Positions 39,033 through 50,479 of a stretch of 64,000 bases of DNA are shown here, in pieces. Both the position numbers and the translations under genes were made by a program. Position 1 is the stretch's first letter. The number at the start of each line of letters is the position of its first letter. The DNA is taken from NCBI GenBank assembly GCA_022828595.1, contig JAKGHH010000001.1, positions 122,834,999 to 122,898,998 on the forward strand, given 5' to 3'. The notes below the pieces were generated by a model. It did no database searches, was not told the DNA's origin, and worked only from the letters and a program-made list of their open reading frames with translations. The DNA is from Nelumbo lutea (lineage: Eukaryota > Streptophyta > Magnoliopsida > Proteales > Nelumbonaceae).

Positions 39033-39575
39033 TGTTCATGGGCCGGGCCAGGCCGGGTTGGATTCAGGCCCGACTTCCACTTGTCACTAATGAAAATATA
39101 CTAGGCTTGAGCCTGAGCCCGAGCCCGGCCTGACCAACGGGCCTATAACTTGGGCCCGAGCCCGGCCCTAGTAAAAAGACCAAAACCCCCGAGCCCGAAG
39201 CCCAACCTAATTGAAAAAAAAAACATTTTTCTCTATTCAAATTAGAATTAAAAATTCAGATAGTATTTTTTTTCTATTTAAATGAACAATGGGCCTACAA
39301 GATGGTATTTTTCCCTTTCTTTTATATTTTAAAACATAATTTTACATTCTTAAATCAAAAAATTTATTCAAATGGACATAATCACATAACTAAATTTAAG
39401 CTTAATACTAGCCCGGGTCGGGCTGAGCTATTTTGACAAAACCCGAGCCCCGCTCAAATTTATTGCGGGCCAGGATTTTTGGCCTGAATTTAAGGCCGCG
39501 GGCCTATAAGCATGTTCAAGCCCGTCTGGGGGTCGAGCCGGGCCGGGCCGGGCCGGCCCGTCCGGCCCATGAACA
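39033..39575. mobile_element. GGGCC-rich MITE-like element
   Basis: Inverted ends TGTTCATGGGCCGG (39033) and CCGGCCCATGAACA (to 39575). Interior has alternating GAGCCCGAGCCCGG-type GC blocks and an AT-rich middle. A TSD is not clear. Non-coding. Confidence 0.65.
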
Positions 39576-39794
39576 AGTCTATTGGGATATACTCTTTGTC
39601 ACAGATGTGTGAATTCTTAGAAGCCCACACTCATGGTTGGTTATATTGCCTTTTACTCCGAGAATGATGAGCAACAAATCCAGGGTCTTTGAATTGATCG
39701 TGTCTACAGGTCTACTTCTACGCACTATCAGGCTAGGTTAATGTTTAACAACCACTACGTTTCTTCTTAAGCCAATTTGGAAGCAAGGATTAAT

Positions 39795-40151
39795 TGAAAG
39801 CAAATAACTGTTCAAGGGCAACAACATAATTTCTGCTGTTCAAGGCCAATAGGTCCAATCTATTGAGACAAAGAAGAAGATGTCAGAAGCTTTGGGAGTC
39901 ACCTCAAGGGAAAAGACTCCGATAGTCATGTTAGCCAAAGGGCTGTGAGGGATCGAAACAAGCAAGTGAGGAAACTTAGAGCTTAACTCTGTGTGTCTTT
40001 ACCTCAATATGGGAGTCCCTTTTATAGGCAGAGTTGCCTCAACAAATGAGCAGTTGGGAGTAGTTGATGGTAGTTGATGATGGATGGCCATGATGCATCC
40101 GATCAATGCCATGTGTCAAGATCTCCAAGTCGGCTAGATATTCCAACATCA
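39795..40151 (-). repeat. 3' LTR of gag-only element 1
   Basis: Aligns with 43468-43817; shares GGGCAACAA.ATAATTT, CTACAAGTCGGCCAGATAT-like blocks and the CATCA end. Confidence 0.75.
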
Positions 40152-40261
40152 CTTGCCCCCCACTCTCGAGGCCATAGTGGCCGAGGTCAGTTGGCAAGTG
40201 GTGTGGAGGCCTCGGCTTCAGCCAAAGAGAGTATGGTGGATTTGCGTGGAGGCATCGGCCT

Positions 40262-43200
40262 ATGGCTGTTGCAAAAATGGCGCTTGGGCGTCGCCCTCAA
40301 TATAATCTTTTAAGTGCCTACGACAGATGAGGGACTCAATCACATTCTTCAGCTCGTAAAAATCCTCAATGTTTATAGCTATAAATATAACCCTAGCAAG
40401 TGTACTAGTTATCAAGTAGTATAAAAATATTGTTCCCACGGGGATTTAACAAAATAAGTATTAGAACCATAGTCTTCCCTAATTATGTGGACAACCGAAA
40501 TTCAGATTTGAGCAATAACTGCTGAAAATAAAAACTAGAAAAAGAAAATAGAAGCAAGGGTGATCACTAACCGAATATGCAATGGATGAAATCGCTAGGG
40601 ATTTTGGTCCACCTAACCAATGTAATGAATAATAATGGATTCGATTAACCAAAATTACTTGTCATTCCCATAAGCTGAGGTCTTTCCAATTTAATTTAAT
40701 ATTCTATCTCGAGATATACTAAAACTACGCCCATCAGGTAACCCTTCAATCTCTCGAGTAGAGCTCTCAAGATGGAAGTGCATTAAATCCAAGGAAAACC
40801 ATTAAATTCAGATGAATCATGTATATATATATATATATATAATTCAATTCACACTGTGAACTATTCAGTCGATTATGTGAATTCCTCTCTCGATTCATTC
40901 ACATAACCCAAATCAATTAAGAGGTGGCCAAGCTCTGAATTGCATTAAGCACAATAATTCTTAGACTATATGGAAATCACAATCTTGGATAAATCATAAA
41001 GATAAAAATATATATTCATTAACCTTGTTAGGCTTTTCACAGCCCTAGCAAGAGACAAATTAGTTCAAGATAAAAAAATTAAAGCAAACAAAGGGAAAGA
41101 AATAACTCTCGAATTCGCCTATGGTGCTGAGATCTCCTCTTCTTGCCGCCACCATCTTCTTGAGGTTTCTTGAATTCTTGATCACCTTCCCCAAGTTTCT
41201 TGATTTATTTTCTCCTTTCTTGATTGATTGCTCCTATGCTTCTTGATTCAATCTAGAGATTGAGTGATGTCTAAAGCTGGTCCCCCCCCCCCTTTATATA
41301 GCTTAAAGGGGAGGGGGTGGTCTCCTACTTCCTCTTGAAGTTTATCTTGCAAGAATAGAAAGTCTTAGTCTAATCCTACTCTTATATCTTTATCTAGTGA
41401 ACTCAATCCCTTTATCTTTCTAAGATTACATCAAGAATTTAGATCTGGAAAAACTCTTATCAGTTTCTTGTTCTTGGATTCATATTAGACCTCCTCTATG
41501 AATTGGGTTGTTGCCAGGCTTTTTTGCAAGTTGGGCTTTAGCTACGGCTTGGGCCTTCCTACGAATTTTCCTTGACTTCGGGCCCGGATTTGGTTTCAAT
41601 GCAGGCTGAATCTGTGAAAGCCCAAAACATGAAAGTTGTGGCTTTTTCTCTTATCTTTCCAGTGGAATTTTAATCAGCCCAATCGGAGTTCGGGTACACG
41701 ATTTAGGCCTAAATTACTTAATGATGCCGAAACTATGAAAAATCATCTGATTTGCCTTTCTTTGCTTCTGATGCCTTCTTTCATGCCCTGAACCGAAATA
41801 CAACAAATATGAGTCCAATTAAGTACTAATTCATTATGAAAGATAGAATATTTGGGGATAAAAATATGATAAATTCTACTTTCATCAAATGTCGTGGCTG
41901 GTGTCGTAGTGGTACTTATAGTACTTCTTAGGGTTTCCCTTCTCGGGTTCCTTTTTAACTTGGCTAGCCACTTCATGAATTCCTCCTTCCCTACTTGCAT
42001 TAGTATGTGCATTCGAGAGGAATTTAGTGGTGTGTACTTTTTGAAGGAAGGGGTCGGCAGTCTCTTCTCATCACCCTTGTTGGTGGAGTCATCATCGTGG
42101 CCATTCATTTCCTTCCACTTCTTGTCACTAGGCTCTACTTTTGGATCTTGGAGGCGTTTGTTAGTTTCGGCCTCCTCAACAGTGATGTACTTTTGGACCT
42201 TTTTTAAGAACTCAGCTTTAGTCTTGAGTGGAGTCTTGGAAATAGACCAACTAAGGGGTCCAGGCCAGAGGCCACTGATGACCATGTGCATGGAGAACCG
42301 AGGGCTCAAGGTCCTTGACCTCAAGTTCTTCCTTGTTGAACATCTTTATATATACGTCGGAAGGCTTTCCCTGCACTTCTGCTTAACGGACATTAGGGAG
42401 ATGATGGTTTTCTGACACCATCAGCTGCTCACAAAGTGACCTAAGAAGAGGTCTGCGAACTGGTCTCAAGAGCCAATGGAGTGTGGAGGCAGTGTCGAGA
42501 ACCATTGCTGTATTGCTCCCTTTAATGTGGCCTGGAAGGCTTGGCACATGATGATGTCGAAGTATCTATGTAGGAGCATGAGAGCCCAAAAGCTTTCCAG
42601 GCGGTCCTCAGGGTCTATACTCTCATTATAGGTCTCCAACGTTGGGAATATGAAATTCGACAGGAGGGGCTCGGAGATAATGGAATCCATGAAGGTCTCC
42701 ATTCAGCTGAATGAGGCATGGCAACTGGTAGAGGTGTCAACTCGGCCCTCCTTTACTTGTCGAAGTTGATCTTGAATGGCGCCAATCTACGCCTGAATAT
42801 CTCTAAGGTGCTAGTCGATGTATGGCATCATTGCTTCGGCCTGGTCCTAGTTCTCTCTCGCACGAGATGGGTCAGCCCTATTCCTAGAGTGCTCAGACAC
42901 TTGTAGGCACAACAATCATTGATGAGGTCATGGAGGTCGGAAACCAACGGGGGAGAGACATAGCACTGGCCTCCCGCCCTTGGAGGGAGACTGTAGTGGT
43001 CCAAGCGACCACCGTCATCCCGGATGGTCACTATGCGACAATGTTGACAGTCGTGGTTCTGGCGCTTGACATGGAACCCCACGGGGTCGCCCCTTCGACT
43101 GGGGAGCTGAGGGGTCTTAGAATAGGGCTTGCTAGCCCGTCGGTTGCTGTTGTCAAGTGTCAGCCTCCTTTAAGCCACCCAAGCGTTGGCTTAGCGGGGT

Positions 43201-43400
43201 ATGGGCAAATCGTTAGCCGTGTTGTTTGTGGCTTCCGATGAGGCAGCCAACTTGTGGGTGGCCTCCTTCCAAATACCTTATTGTCCAACCACTGGGCTAA
43301 GTTGTCTAGCCTGTTTATGACCACATCGAACTAGTCAATCGTGACTAAGTTCTGAACATTAGGAATGGTGTCTTACTTGTCAGTCATTTCGGAAACACTA
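40262..43400 (-). pseudogene. Gypsy-type gag, broken and split by a solo LTR
   Basis: Minus strand: NLVTIDxFDVVINRLDNLAQ region (43380-43320), then the retrotransposon gag core FPTLETYNESIDPEDRLESF and WALMLLHRYFDIIMCQAF, QWFSTLPPHSIGS (42700-42460). Further on: WSISKTPLKTKAEFLKKVQK, EEAETNKRLQDPK, KYTPLNSSRMHILMQVGKEE (42300-41900). After the solo LTR (40373-41887) it resumes as YHYDTSHDIEDFYELKNVIE and SLICRRHLKDYIEGDAQ, stopping around 40260. Several stops and frameshifts. There is no zinc-knuckle or pol sequence. Function in the family: particle protein mobilised with help of an autonomous partner (inferred). Confidence 0.75.
40373..41887 (-). mobile_element. Solo LTR-like insertion (1515 bp) in gag
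   Basis: Flanked by 5-bp duplications AATGT (40368-40372 and 41888-41892). Deleting it joins gag in frame (..DTSHD|IEDFYELK..). Read on the minus strand it begins TGATGAAAGTAGAATTTATC and ends ATATTTATAGCTATAA. It is non-coding with a C run at 41281-41291 and a TA microsatellite at about 40820-40841. The missing CA at the 3' end makes solo LTR likely but not certain. Confidence 0.7.
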
Positions 43401-43467
43401 GTTGATTAGGTTAAATTTGTTTTCTTAAGAAAAAGTTTTGAAGGCGTTTCCCACGAACGGTGCCAGT

Positions 43468-43817
43468 TGTTGCTACCAAATGCAAAGCCGAGGGCAACAA
43501 TATAATTTTTTGTGTCCAATGCCGACAGGTCCAACCTACTGAGACAAAGAAGACGTCAAAAGCCCCAAGAGTTATCTCAGGGGTGAAGACTTCGACAGTC
43601 AAGTTAGTCGAGGGTTATGAGGGGTCGGACCAAGCAAATGAGGAAACTTAGAATTTAAGTATGTGTCTTTATCTCAATGCGGGAGCCCCTTTTATAATTG
43701 GAGTTTCCTTAGAAGACAATAATTGGGAGTGGTTGATAGTAGATAATAGATGGCAAGAATGCATCCCACCAACGCCATGTATCAAAATCTACAAGTCGGC
43801 CAGATATTTCTACATCA
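43468..43817 (-). repeat. 5' LTR of gag-only element 1
   Basis: 350 bp between TGTTGCTACC and CTACATCA (plus orientation); TGGCACCGTTCG primer site on its inner side. Confidence 0.75.
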
Positions 43818-43822
43818 ACATG

Positions 43823-45922
43823 GGACCTATAACTATATATTTAATTTCAAATTGTGAATTCCATATATTCTACCACTGGTATGGGACATTACCATTGGTT
43901 CCACGACCTGTTGTTTGAACAACTCTCGCGTTCAACTAATCCGAACTTTCAATTTGGCCACAAAGTTCATTAGAAGCCAATTAAGGGTTAATAATGTATC
44001 AGTGTGTTCAGCGCCGATCGAACCTTGCCCAGCATCTCAGCAGAAGTCGTCGTCAAGTTCAGCTAAAATCTTGACGACCATTCAAGGAAAAGGGCTCTAG
44101 GCCTGTCCAAGGGAAGACCCAAAAGCAAAAGGGACATATACCTTGAAGGCTAAAGCAGACTAACTGGGTTCCGTTTGTCGGGGCCCGGCTAATCCCAACC
44201 CAGAGCAGCACGACAGAATCATGTGAAAGATTTAACTCTATTTAATGCACTAATGCCTAGTGGATGTATCTATTTGATGGTGGGCTACTGGGCCATGAAC
44301 CGTAGTCCATTAATATGGGCACCTTGCAATTTATGGAGCCCACCATCTACAGGACCATCATCCGAGACCCATGCTTTTGCCTCTCAATTAGCTACATCAG
44401 TATTCAGTAATTCAGCATTTATTTTTGTCTAATTGGAGGAAATTTGTTTTTTCTTTTTTCCTTTCAAGTCTGACCAGGCGAATTCATTCAATTGCTCAAC
44501 AAACAATCCTTTGTAATACAATGAACAAGGAAATCAGGAGTAGGGATGTCAACCGGTTGGGTTTGGATTTAAATCCGAACCCAACTCAGTCAAACTAAAT
44601 GAAGAGGGTACCATACCCGCACCACCTTGCCTCATGTATAGCATACTTATATCCAATTCTAATATCTTCAAGGCTACTGTAACGACGGGTCAGGTCAGTA
44701 TGAGTTCACCCTAATGCAAACCTGACCCAAAACCCAATTAAAGCCGATCCCTACGAGTTTATGACCTAACCCAATCTGCTAATTATACTTCTTGCAATAA
44801 AAACAATATTTTCACCTTTTTGCCTATCTAGTACTTAATGATGCCCAATTGACATTAAATAACAATATAAAACATGCATTGAACCTGAAATTATTTCATT
44901 GAATTCCAAGGTGTAACTTCTGTGTTAGAAAATAATAATGATATCAAATACCACTCAACCGAGTGGTTAATTGGGTAAACCCTACATGCAATGCGGTTTT
45001 GAGCCCCGCTACTAACAGTTCTAATTCGACCTTTGAGAAGAATGTAATGTTGCTAGTTAAAGTTTACGGTATTATGCCATGAATATTAAATTACGAGTCA
45101 ATAGACAAAATTTGTAATTTAGGCTCAGTTTATAAAGAATATAAATACATATAAAATAATCTACATATTTGCATTTATACTTCTTCCAACTTGAACCTTA
45201 ACTACTTGTGTAAAAATTAATGCCAATACAATGGTCCATAGTTTTTAAAAACGAACCAGTGACCAAACCGGTTAGGAGTTCGGTTATCGATTCAAACAAT
45301 CCGATTGTCCGACCTGAACGGCTGGCCCATTCTAACAAAAAAAAATTAAAAATTTGGAAAATGGTCAAAACCATTTGAACGATTAACCGGCTGGTTCAGC
45401 GATTTGTTTATCAAAATCAGTGGTTTTGTGGAAAAACAAAATCATCAGGTGACCGGTTCCCGGTTTTTCCGGTCCTACCATCTGGTCCAGTCTGATTTTG
45501 AAAACAGTGCAGTTGTCTATCGGGGCCCATATACTTTTCAAAGCTTTTCTATTTTAATTACAACAAAATTCTAAAAACACATCCGATGCATACTTTATTT
45601 AAAGTCGATATTGGATGAACAAGAGAGAGTGTCGATGAGCATGTGGATGATGATGATTGATGAGTTCCATCATAACCCCAAAAACCCCAACAGGCCTCCA
45701 AGCCAGCCCACCTTTATCGGGCCATAATCTCTCATTGGATCCATTCCCGGCCGGCCATTGACGTGCAAACACTATTATCTTTGAACGGTTTCTCTCAAAC
45801 AGATCAAGCTTATATAAACACCCCCATTTTACACTATCATTTTGCTTGTGTGCTTGCATTATTTTTTTTTCTTTCTTTCTTTCTTTTTCTCTTGATTTGA
45901 CCTTCTCGCTTCAAAACCCAAT
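43823..45922. other. Spacer with decayed MITE- and SINE-like pieces
   Basis: About 44553-44755 starts TAGGGATGTCAACCGG and ends CCGATCCCTA, a hAT-MITE look without a clear TSD. About 44960-45020 has GAGTGGTTAATTGGGTA and GGTTTTGAGCCCC, tRNA-like A and B boxes. 45122-45197 is a small TTA-flanked inverted-repeat element (GGCTCAGTTTATAAAG / GGTTCAAGTTGGAAG). About 45240-45510 shows inverted AAAACNGAACC / GATTTTGAAAAC ends. No gene. Confidence 0.4.
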
Positions 45923-46433
45923 ATGTCTTTAGGCACAGAATTGATCTGGCAAAACCTCAAGAAGGGAACGGAGGACACTACAGCTTTCGACATGGATTCG
46001 CTAAGAAATGATCTTCCTCAAAAGTAAGAAAGTGCTTCATGAATCATCATTTCATGTATTTGCAGAAGAGGCATTCGGGTTAATATATAGTTCAACCCTA
46101 GCTCCCTTTTTTTTTATTTTTTGAGATTTCTGATCATTAATTAACGTGACGTGGTATTGTGGTAATACCTAGCTACCTGTTTGTGTTAATGTGGGTGTGG
46201 ATGTTTATCCTTTATTCAGCAGAAAAGGACTGTCGAGGTATTACTCGGGGAAATCGCGATCATTCGCATGCATGGAGGATGTTCATTGCCTTGAAGATCT
46301 AAAGAAGCCAAAAGTAATTCCCAACGCAAAGAGGAAGAAGTGTTCAGACGAACAGCCATCGCTAGTTACTCCATTTCATTGTCGGAGAGTTTCAAGTGCC
46401 ACCCATTGCGCTATGCCTTGTATTGGTGTTTAA
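45923..46433 (+). CDS. OXS3-like: OXIDATIVE STRESS 3-like protein (2 exons)
   Basis: Exon 1 45923-46023 starts MSLGTELIWQNLKKGTEDTT and ends before a GTAAGA donor. Intron 46024-46219. Exon 2 46220-46433 reads RKGLSRYYSGKSRSFACMED, then VHCLEDLKKPKVIPNAKRKK and ends at TAA. The product is 104 residues. The KGLS.YY.GKS.SF block and the following LEDL.KP match the conserved N-acetyltransferase-like core of plant OXS3 proteins, small nuclear chromatin-associated factors linked to heavy-metal and oxidative stress tolerance. It is shorter than typical OXS3, and the acidic N-terminus is small. The acceptor is a CAGCAG tandem (46217-46222): both choices keep frame and give NRKGLS or KKGLS. A CT-rich stretch precedes the ATG. 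Confidence 0.78.
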
Positions 46434-47240
46434 CAGTTGATGAAGAGACACGAAAGCAGGAGAAATCTTAAAAACAAACGAGCAACCCTCCTTTTCTGTA
46501 TTATTTATTTAAGCTTCTATAAATACAAGCACAAGAAAAGAGATCATTTTGTTTTGTCTCTCACAAATATGAAGACAATTATATCATTTGGTTAAAAAAT
46601 AGTATTAATTCACAATCCACCAACTGTATTTCAGTTTTCAACTCTCAATTGCTTGTTTCAGAAACCATGGATTGGTTGGTGGGTGTTTGGCAGTACGTAC
46701 TGTATTAAAACAAAAACAGAAATACTAGAAAATCTATGTTTCATGTGCTGTTTTTCCAAGAAAGTTGCTGCAATGATTATTTTTGGGATTCAAAGGAGGT
46801 TTTTTTTGAATCATGACTTGGCTTGGTAATTTAAGATCTAAACACATAGTCAGCCTGCCTGCTTCTCCATGGAACACACGACTTTTTTTTTTTGTGTGTG
46901 TGTATGTTTTTCAAAAAGAAAAAGGATGAAAATACTTGTGCCCTCTTAATCTTAAAAGATGATTAAAATAATGTTTTAACGAAGTATGATTTATGAGGAT
47001 GGAAATTAAATGCGGTAGGCACTAGCTCATGTGGCATAGTGTAAATAAGGATCAAAGTATCAGTATTGGGTATTGTATTGGACAATTAGAATATGAATGC
47101 ATTTTTTAAAATGTATGGATAACGAGAAGCAATATGGAAACACATGGATGCGTTAAAGAAATACATACATATAATTCCATAAATACACTAATAACACTAA
47201 ATTTAATGTCAAAATGTGATTGGCTTTAGTCATTAAAAGA
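46434..47240. other. 3' flank of the OXS3-like gene
   Basis: AT-rich, no further gene recognised. CTATAAATACAAGC at 46516-46530 is in the putative 3' UTR and probably fortuitous. Confidence 0.4.
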
Positions 47241-47350
47241 CCCGTTCAAACAACCTTTACGGCCTTGCATTGGGAACATCTCCGTACTTCTGTGCTTTAT
47301 TTCATGGGGAGATATTCCCAATGCAAGGCTATAAAGGGTGTTGGAATGGG
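47241..47350. mobile_element. Fold-back element 4
   Basis: Left arm CCCGTTCAAACAACCTTTAC GGCC TTGCATTGGGAACATCTCC; the right arm reversed begins CCCATTCCAACACCCTTTAT and continues AGCCTTGCATTGGGAATATC. The clearest copy of the family: arms of about 45 nt around a 20-nt loop. Confidence 0.85.
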
Positions 47351-47559
47351 CCATGCACTAACTGAATCTGGTTTTGGTCAAAATAGCCACAAATAATGCA
47401 TAAATACATAAAAATGAATATTTAATGGCAAATATGAAGAAAAACATTACAATTAACATAGTGGGATGCATTGATATCATATAATTTTTTACTAATGTAT
47501 CAATCAAGAGTCTAAGACACATTATATAGATTTTTACAAAATAATACATGCATAAAGCC

Positions 47560-48240
47560 ATTTTTCTTTTATTTTCTATTTAAGTCCACATATGCAACTA
47601 TTATATTTTAATTATAATATTAATTTTATTTTATAATTTTTACTATTTTACATTAAAAAATCAACTAAATATTAAATTATCAATGCTTGGTAAATAATAT
47701 TTTATTTTTATAAACAATAAATATGTTATCTTTAATTATTAAATACGTAATTTTTGTAAACAATAAATATAATATCAAATCTACTAAAATTTCTAAGATA
47801 CATATCATATACAAATTCATAATTTTTAATTACTAAAAATTATTTCATTATTAATTTTATAAAATTAAAATCATTTTTTATATAAATGTACGTTAGTGGA
47901 TTTGATAGATTCATTTAATATTATATTCTTAGTTATTTTGTAAATAATATTTTTATATTTAGTAATGATAAAATAATTTTATTTCATGTAAATTAAAATA
48001 ATAACTAATAATTTATAAAAATATATAAGTATTTTAAGATATTTATCATGTAGAAATTTATAAACTTTAAGTACTAAAATAATTATTTATTATTAATTTT
48101 TTGTATGAATTTATTAAGATTAAAATCATTTTTTATATGAATGTGGATTTGATAGATTATTTATTCTATTAGTTTATAAAATACCAACTTTGAATTTCTT
48201 TTTTTAATTTTTTGTTGAAATTGTTATACATAATCATATG
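47560..48240. repeat. Very AT-rich tract with internal duplication
   Basis: Mostly A/T for 650 bases. A segment with TTAAAATCATTTTTTATAT and GTGGATTTGATAGATT appears twice (about 47860-47915 and 48110-48160). No coding content. Confidence 0.7.
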
Positions 48241-48260
48241 TTATTTGTTTAGATTGTATG

Positions 48261-48777
48261 TGATGCTATCGAATTTGGAGCTGAGGGCAATAGAGTAATT
48301 TCTGAGATCCGAGGGCCACGGGTCTCACCTACTAAGAGAGAAAAGATGCCACAGGCCCTAGGAGTGTTCCTAAGGGCCAGGAATTCGACGGTCAAGTTAG
48401 CCAAGAGCTTAAAGGAAGCAAAGGTTACCACAAGAGTGTAAGTAATTGCTCAAGTATGCGTGCATACCTCTAGTTGTAGTGTTTGTCCCGTTTATAGTAG
48501 GAGTCACCCAAGTGGGGAGTAATGCACGATGCGTCCCGTATATCGCAGTCACATAGGGGGGGACCTTGAGAGGTGTCGGCCAACCATGACCCCATGTCAT
48601 TGGCTCAGAAGTAAATGCACCCAGAACGTGCGCTCACATTAAGTTCTCCTCAATCACTAAGAGCGGGAATTACCCGAATGCCCCTAGGAAACTATCACCA
48701 GTCGAGAATATCCCTAGACGATGCCAAGTGTCAAGATCTGGTGGGCTGGCCAAATATACCTATATCACTTTCCCTCT
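48261..48777 (-). repeat. 3' LTR of gag-only element 2
   Basis: 517 bp; shares GACGGTCAAGTTAGCC, TAAAGGAAGCAAAGGT and AGTGGGGAGTAATGCACGAT with 51972-52439. The sister LTR is about 50 bp shorter because of indels. Confidence 0.85.
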
Positions 48778-49234
48778 ACTCTCGAAGCTGAGGCTGTGGG
48801 CTACGAGTGATTGATGCTGAGGCCTCAGCCTTGGCCAATGAGAGTAGTTGATAGTCTTCGTGAGCTTTATTGTTCATGGACCATGATTGGAATTGATTAC
48901 ATGATAGTGGCTAAGTCACCATTTCCCATACGGATGCTCTTTCCTTGCTCCCAACATCCGTATTTGGGATAGACACCGGATTCATTGATCGAAGAGTCAT
49001 GTATGAGATAGGCCTGCATTTTGCTACATGGAGACTGTGTTTAGGACGAAAGTCCAAATGGTCGCGTCGATTTGGCATATGTTGAGTTGGAGATGATGGG
49101 CGAACTAGCATGGGATGGTAAGGCAGTTCGCTTATGGTCGTCGGATGGAGTGAATCTCTGTCGTTCATTTTCCTTTAAAAAGAAGGGGGAGATGGGAGAG
49201 ACTCCACTATTTACTCACAACGTGTTCACTTGGA

Positions 49235-50325
49235 TTAGGGCAAAGGAATTAGGGGGTGCAAGTTGGGCTAATTGGGCTAGGTTTAAGCTCAACCTAGGCA
49301 AAAGCCTAGGGTCAAGCCAAACTATCCATCTACACCCTTGTTCGTAGCGTATCACATACCCATATGCACCAATACCAATATGATACACCCTGTATCGACC
49401 GTATCATATTTATATTTGAATCCTTGATTGTAAGAGCAAGAAAAATATTCCATGCCTATTGGAGTAGCCTTGTGCTATAATTGTGAATACAACCAGAGCC
49501 ATGCTACTCATACGGATGCCTTGAATACTGAGGCCCCATTTGGTTCGCAAGAATAGAGGTCTGGAATCGGAATTGGAATGGGCTATTCCGATCCAACTGT
49601 TTGGTTGGTTAGAATCAGAATCCCATTCCCATTTCTATTAGAATGGAATTCCCCCATTTGAGAGAATGATCATTCCCTCCCCCTCTCTTGGGAATGAAAT
49701 CCCATTCATGCTTATTCCAATTCCCATTCCCATTCCTGTCTGAACAAAATAGACTAAGGGAATGGACCATTCCGATTTTGACTGTGAACCAAACGAACCA
49801 TGAATTCTCACATTGCACCTAATCCATTGTATTCAAGGCTTCATACTCTATTATACGTAAAGAGGGGTTTCTTTGCAAATACACAGCAAGGGTTAGGGCA
49901 AAGGAATTAGGGTGCAAGTTGGGCAGGTTGGGCTAGGTTTAAGCCCAACCTAGGCCCAATCCTAAGGTCAAGCCAAACTATCCAACTCAGGGCTAGCCTA
50001 AACTGAAATTTGATGCACTCAAGTTGGGTCAGGTCAAAGATGGGCTTGGGCTGGTCTATCAAGCCATACTAAAATTTGATATAAAATGTATAAATGCGTA
50101 TGTGTATGTGTATGCGTATGCATGCATGTACGGTTTAATTCAGGCTCATGATACCTAAGGACTAGAACCAAGCTTAGCCCAAAAAAATAAAAATTCTCAA
50201 ACTTTTGAACTCAGGCCCAACTTAAGGTTCAAAGTCCAAACCCAACTTATATAAATTTGTGAGCTGGATTGGGCCTACTCAAGGTGCACCCTTGAAAGCA
50301 ATGACCAAGGGTAGGATACAATGAG
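49235..50325. repeat. 1.1-kb repeat, copy A (inside gag-only element 2)
   Basis: Nearly identical over long stretches to 52976-54138. It consists of a 658-bp unit starting AGGGCAAAGGAATTAGG (49237) and a partial second unit from 49895. It contains a Tourist-like MITE (49532-49800). Confidence 0.9.
49532..49800. mobile_element. Tourist-like MITE (269 bp), copy A
   Basis: Ends GGCCCCATTTGGTTCGC and, reversed, TGGTTCGTTTGGTTCAC; flanked by TGA on both sides. Interior has GGAATCGGAATTGGAATGGG-type GAATGG blocks. Empty counterpart at about 52893. Confidence 0.85.
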
Positions 50326-50479
50326 CCTTAAGTTGGTTCAGTTTTTGTAAAGACGAAGAGCAACATGAAGGCCATATTGCTAGCGGAGGTGGCAGCGAAG
50401 ACGATCGCAAAAAAGGGTGCAGCCGATAGTACACCTGGAGGTAGTCAGAGGAGGGTATAGCCAAGATGATGGCCGAGAC

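Larger units (their letters stand above)
39795..43817 (-). mobile_element. Gag-only Ty3/gypsy LTR element (TR-GAG type)
   Basis: LTRs at about 39795-40151 and 43468-43817, similar along their length. Primer-binding region TGGCACCGTTCGTGGGAA (minus, 43448-43465) and a purine tract GTGGGGGGCAAG (minus) at 40152. Between them only gag is found: from about 43400 to 40262 on the minus strand with no protease, RT or integrase. That is the structure of non-autonomous terminal-repeat elements with a gag domain. Gag is split by a 1.5-kb solo LTR. The left LTR edge is approximate and no TSD was found. Confidence 0.75.

Noticed and set aside
46516..46530. TATA-like CTATAAATACAAG as a promoter
   Set aside because: It lies just after the OXS3-like stop codon and no downstream gene was found.
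49615..49818. 67-codon minus-strand frame found twice (also 53360-53563)
   Set aside because: Identical because it lies in the duplicated MITE; GAATGG-type repeats give a low-complexity peptide.
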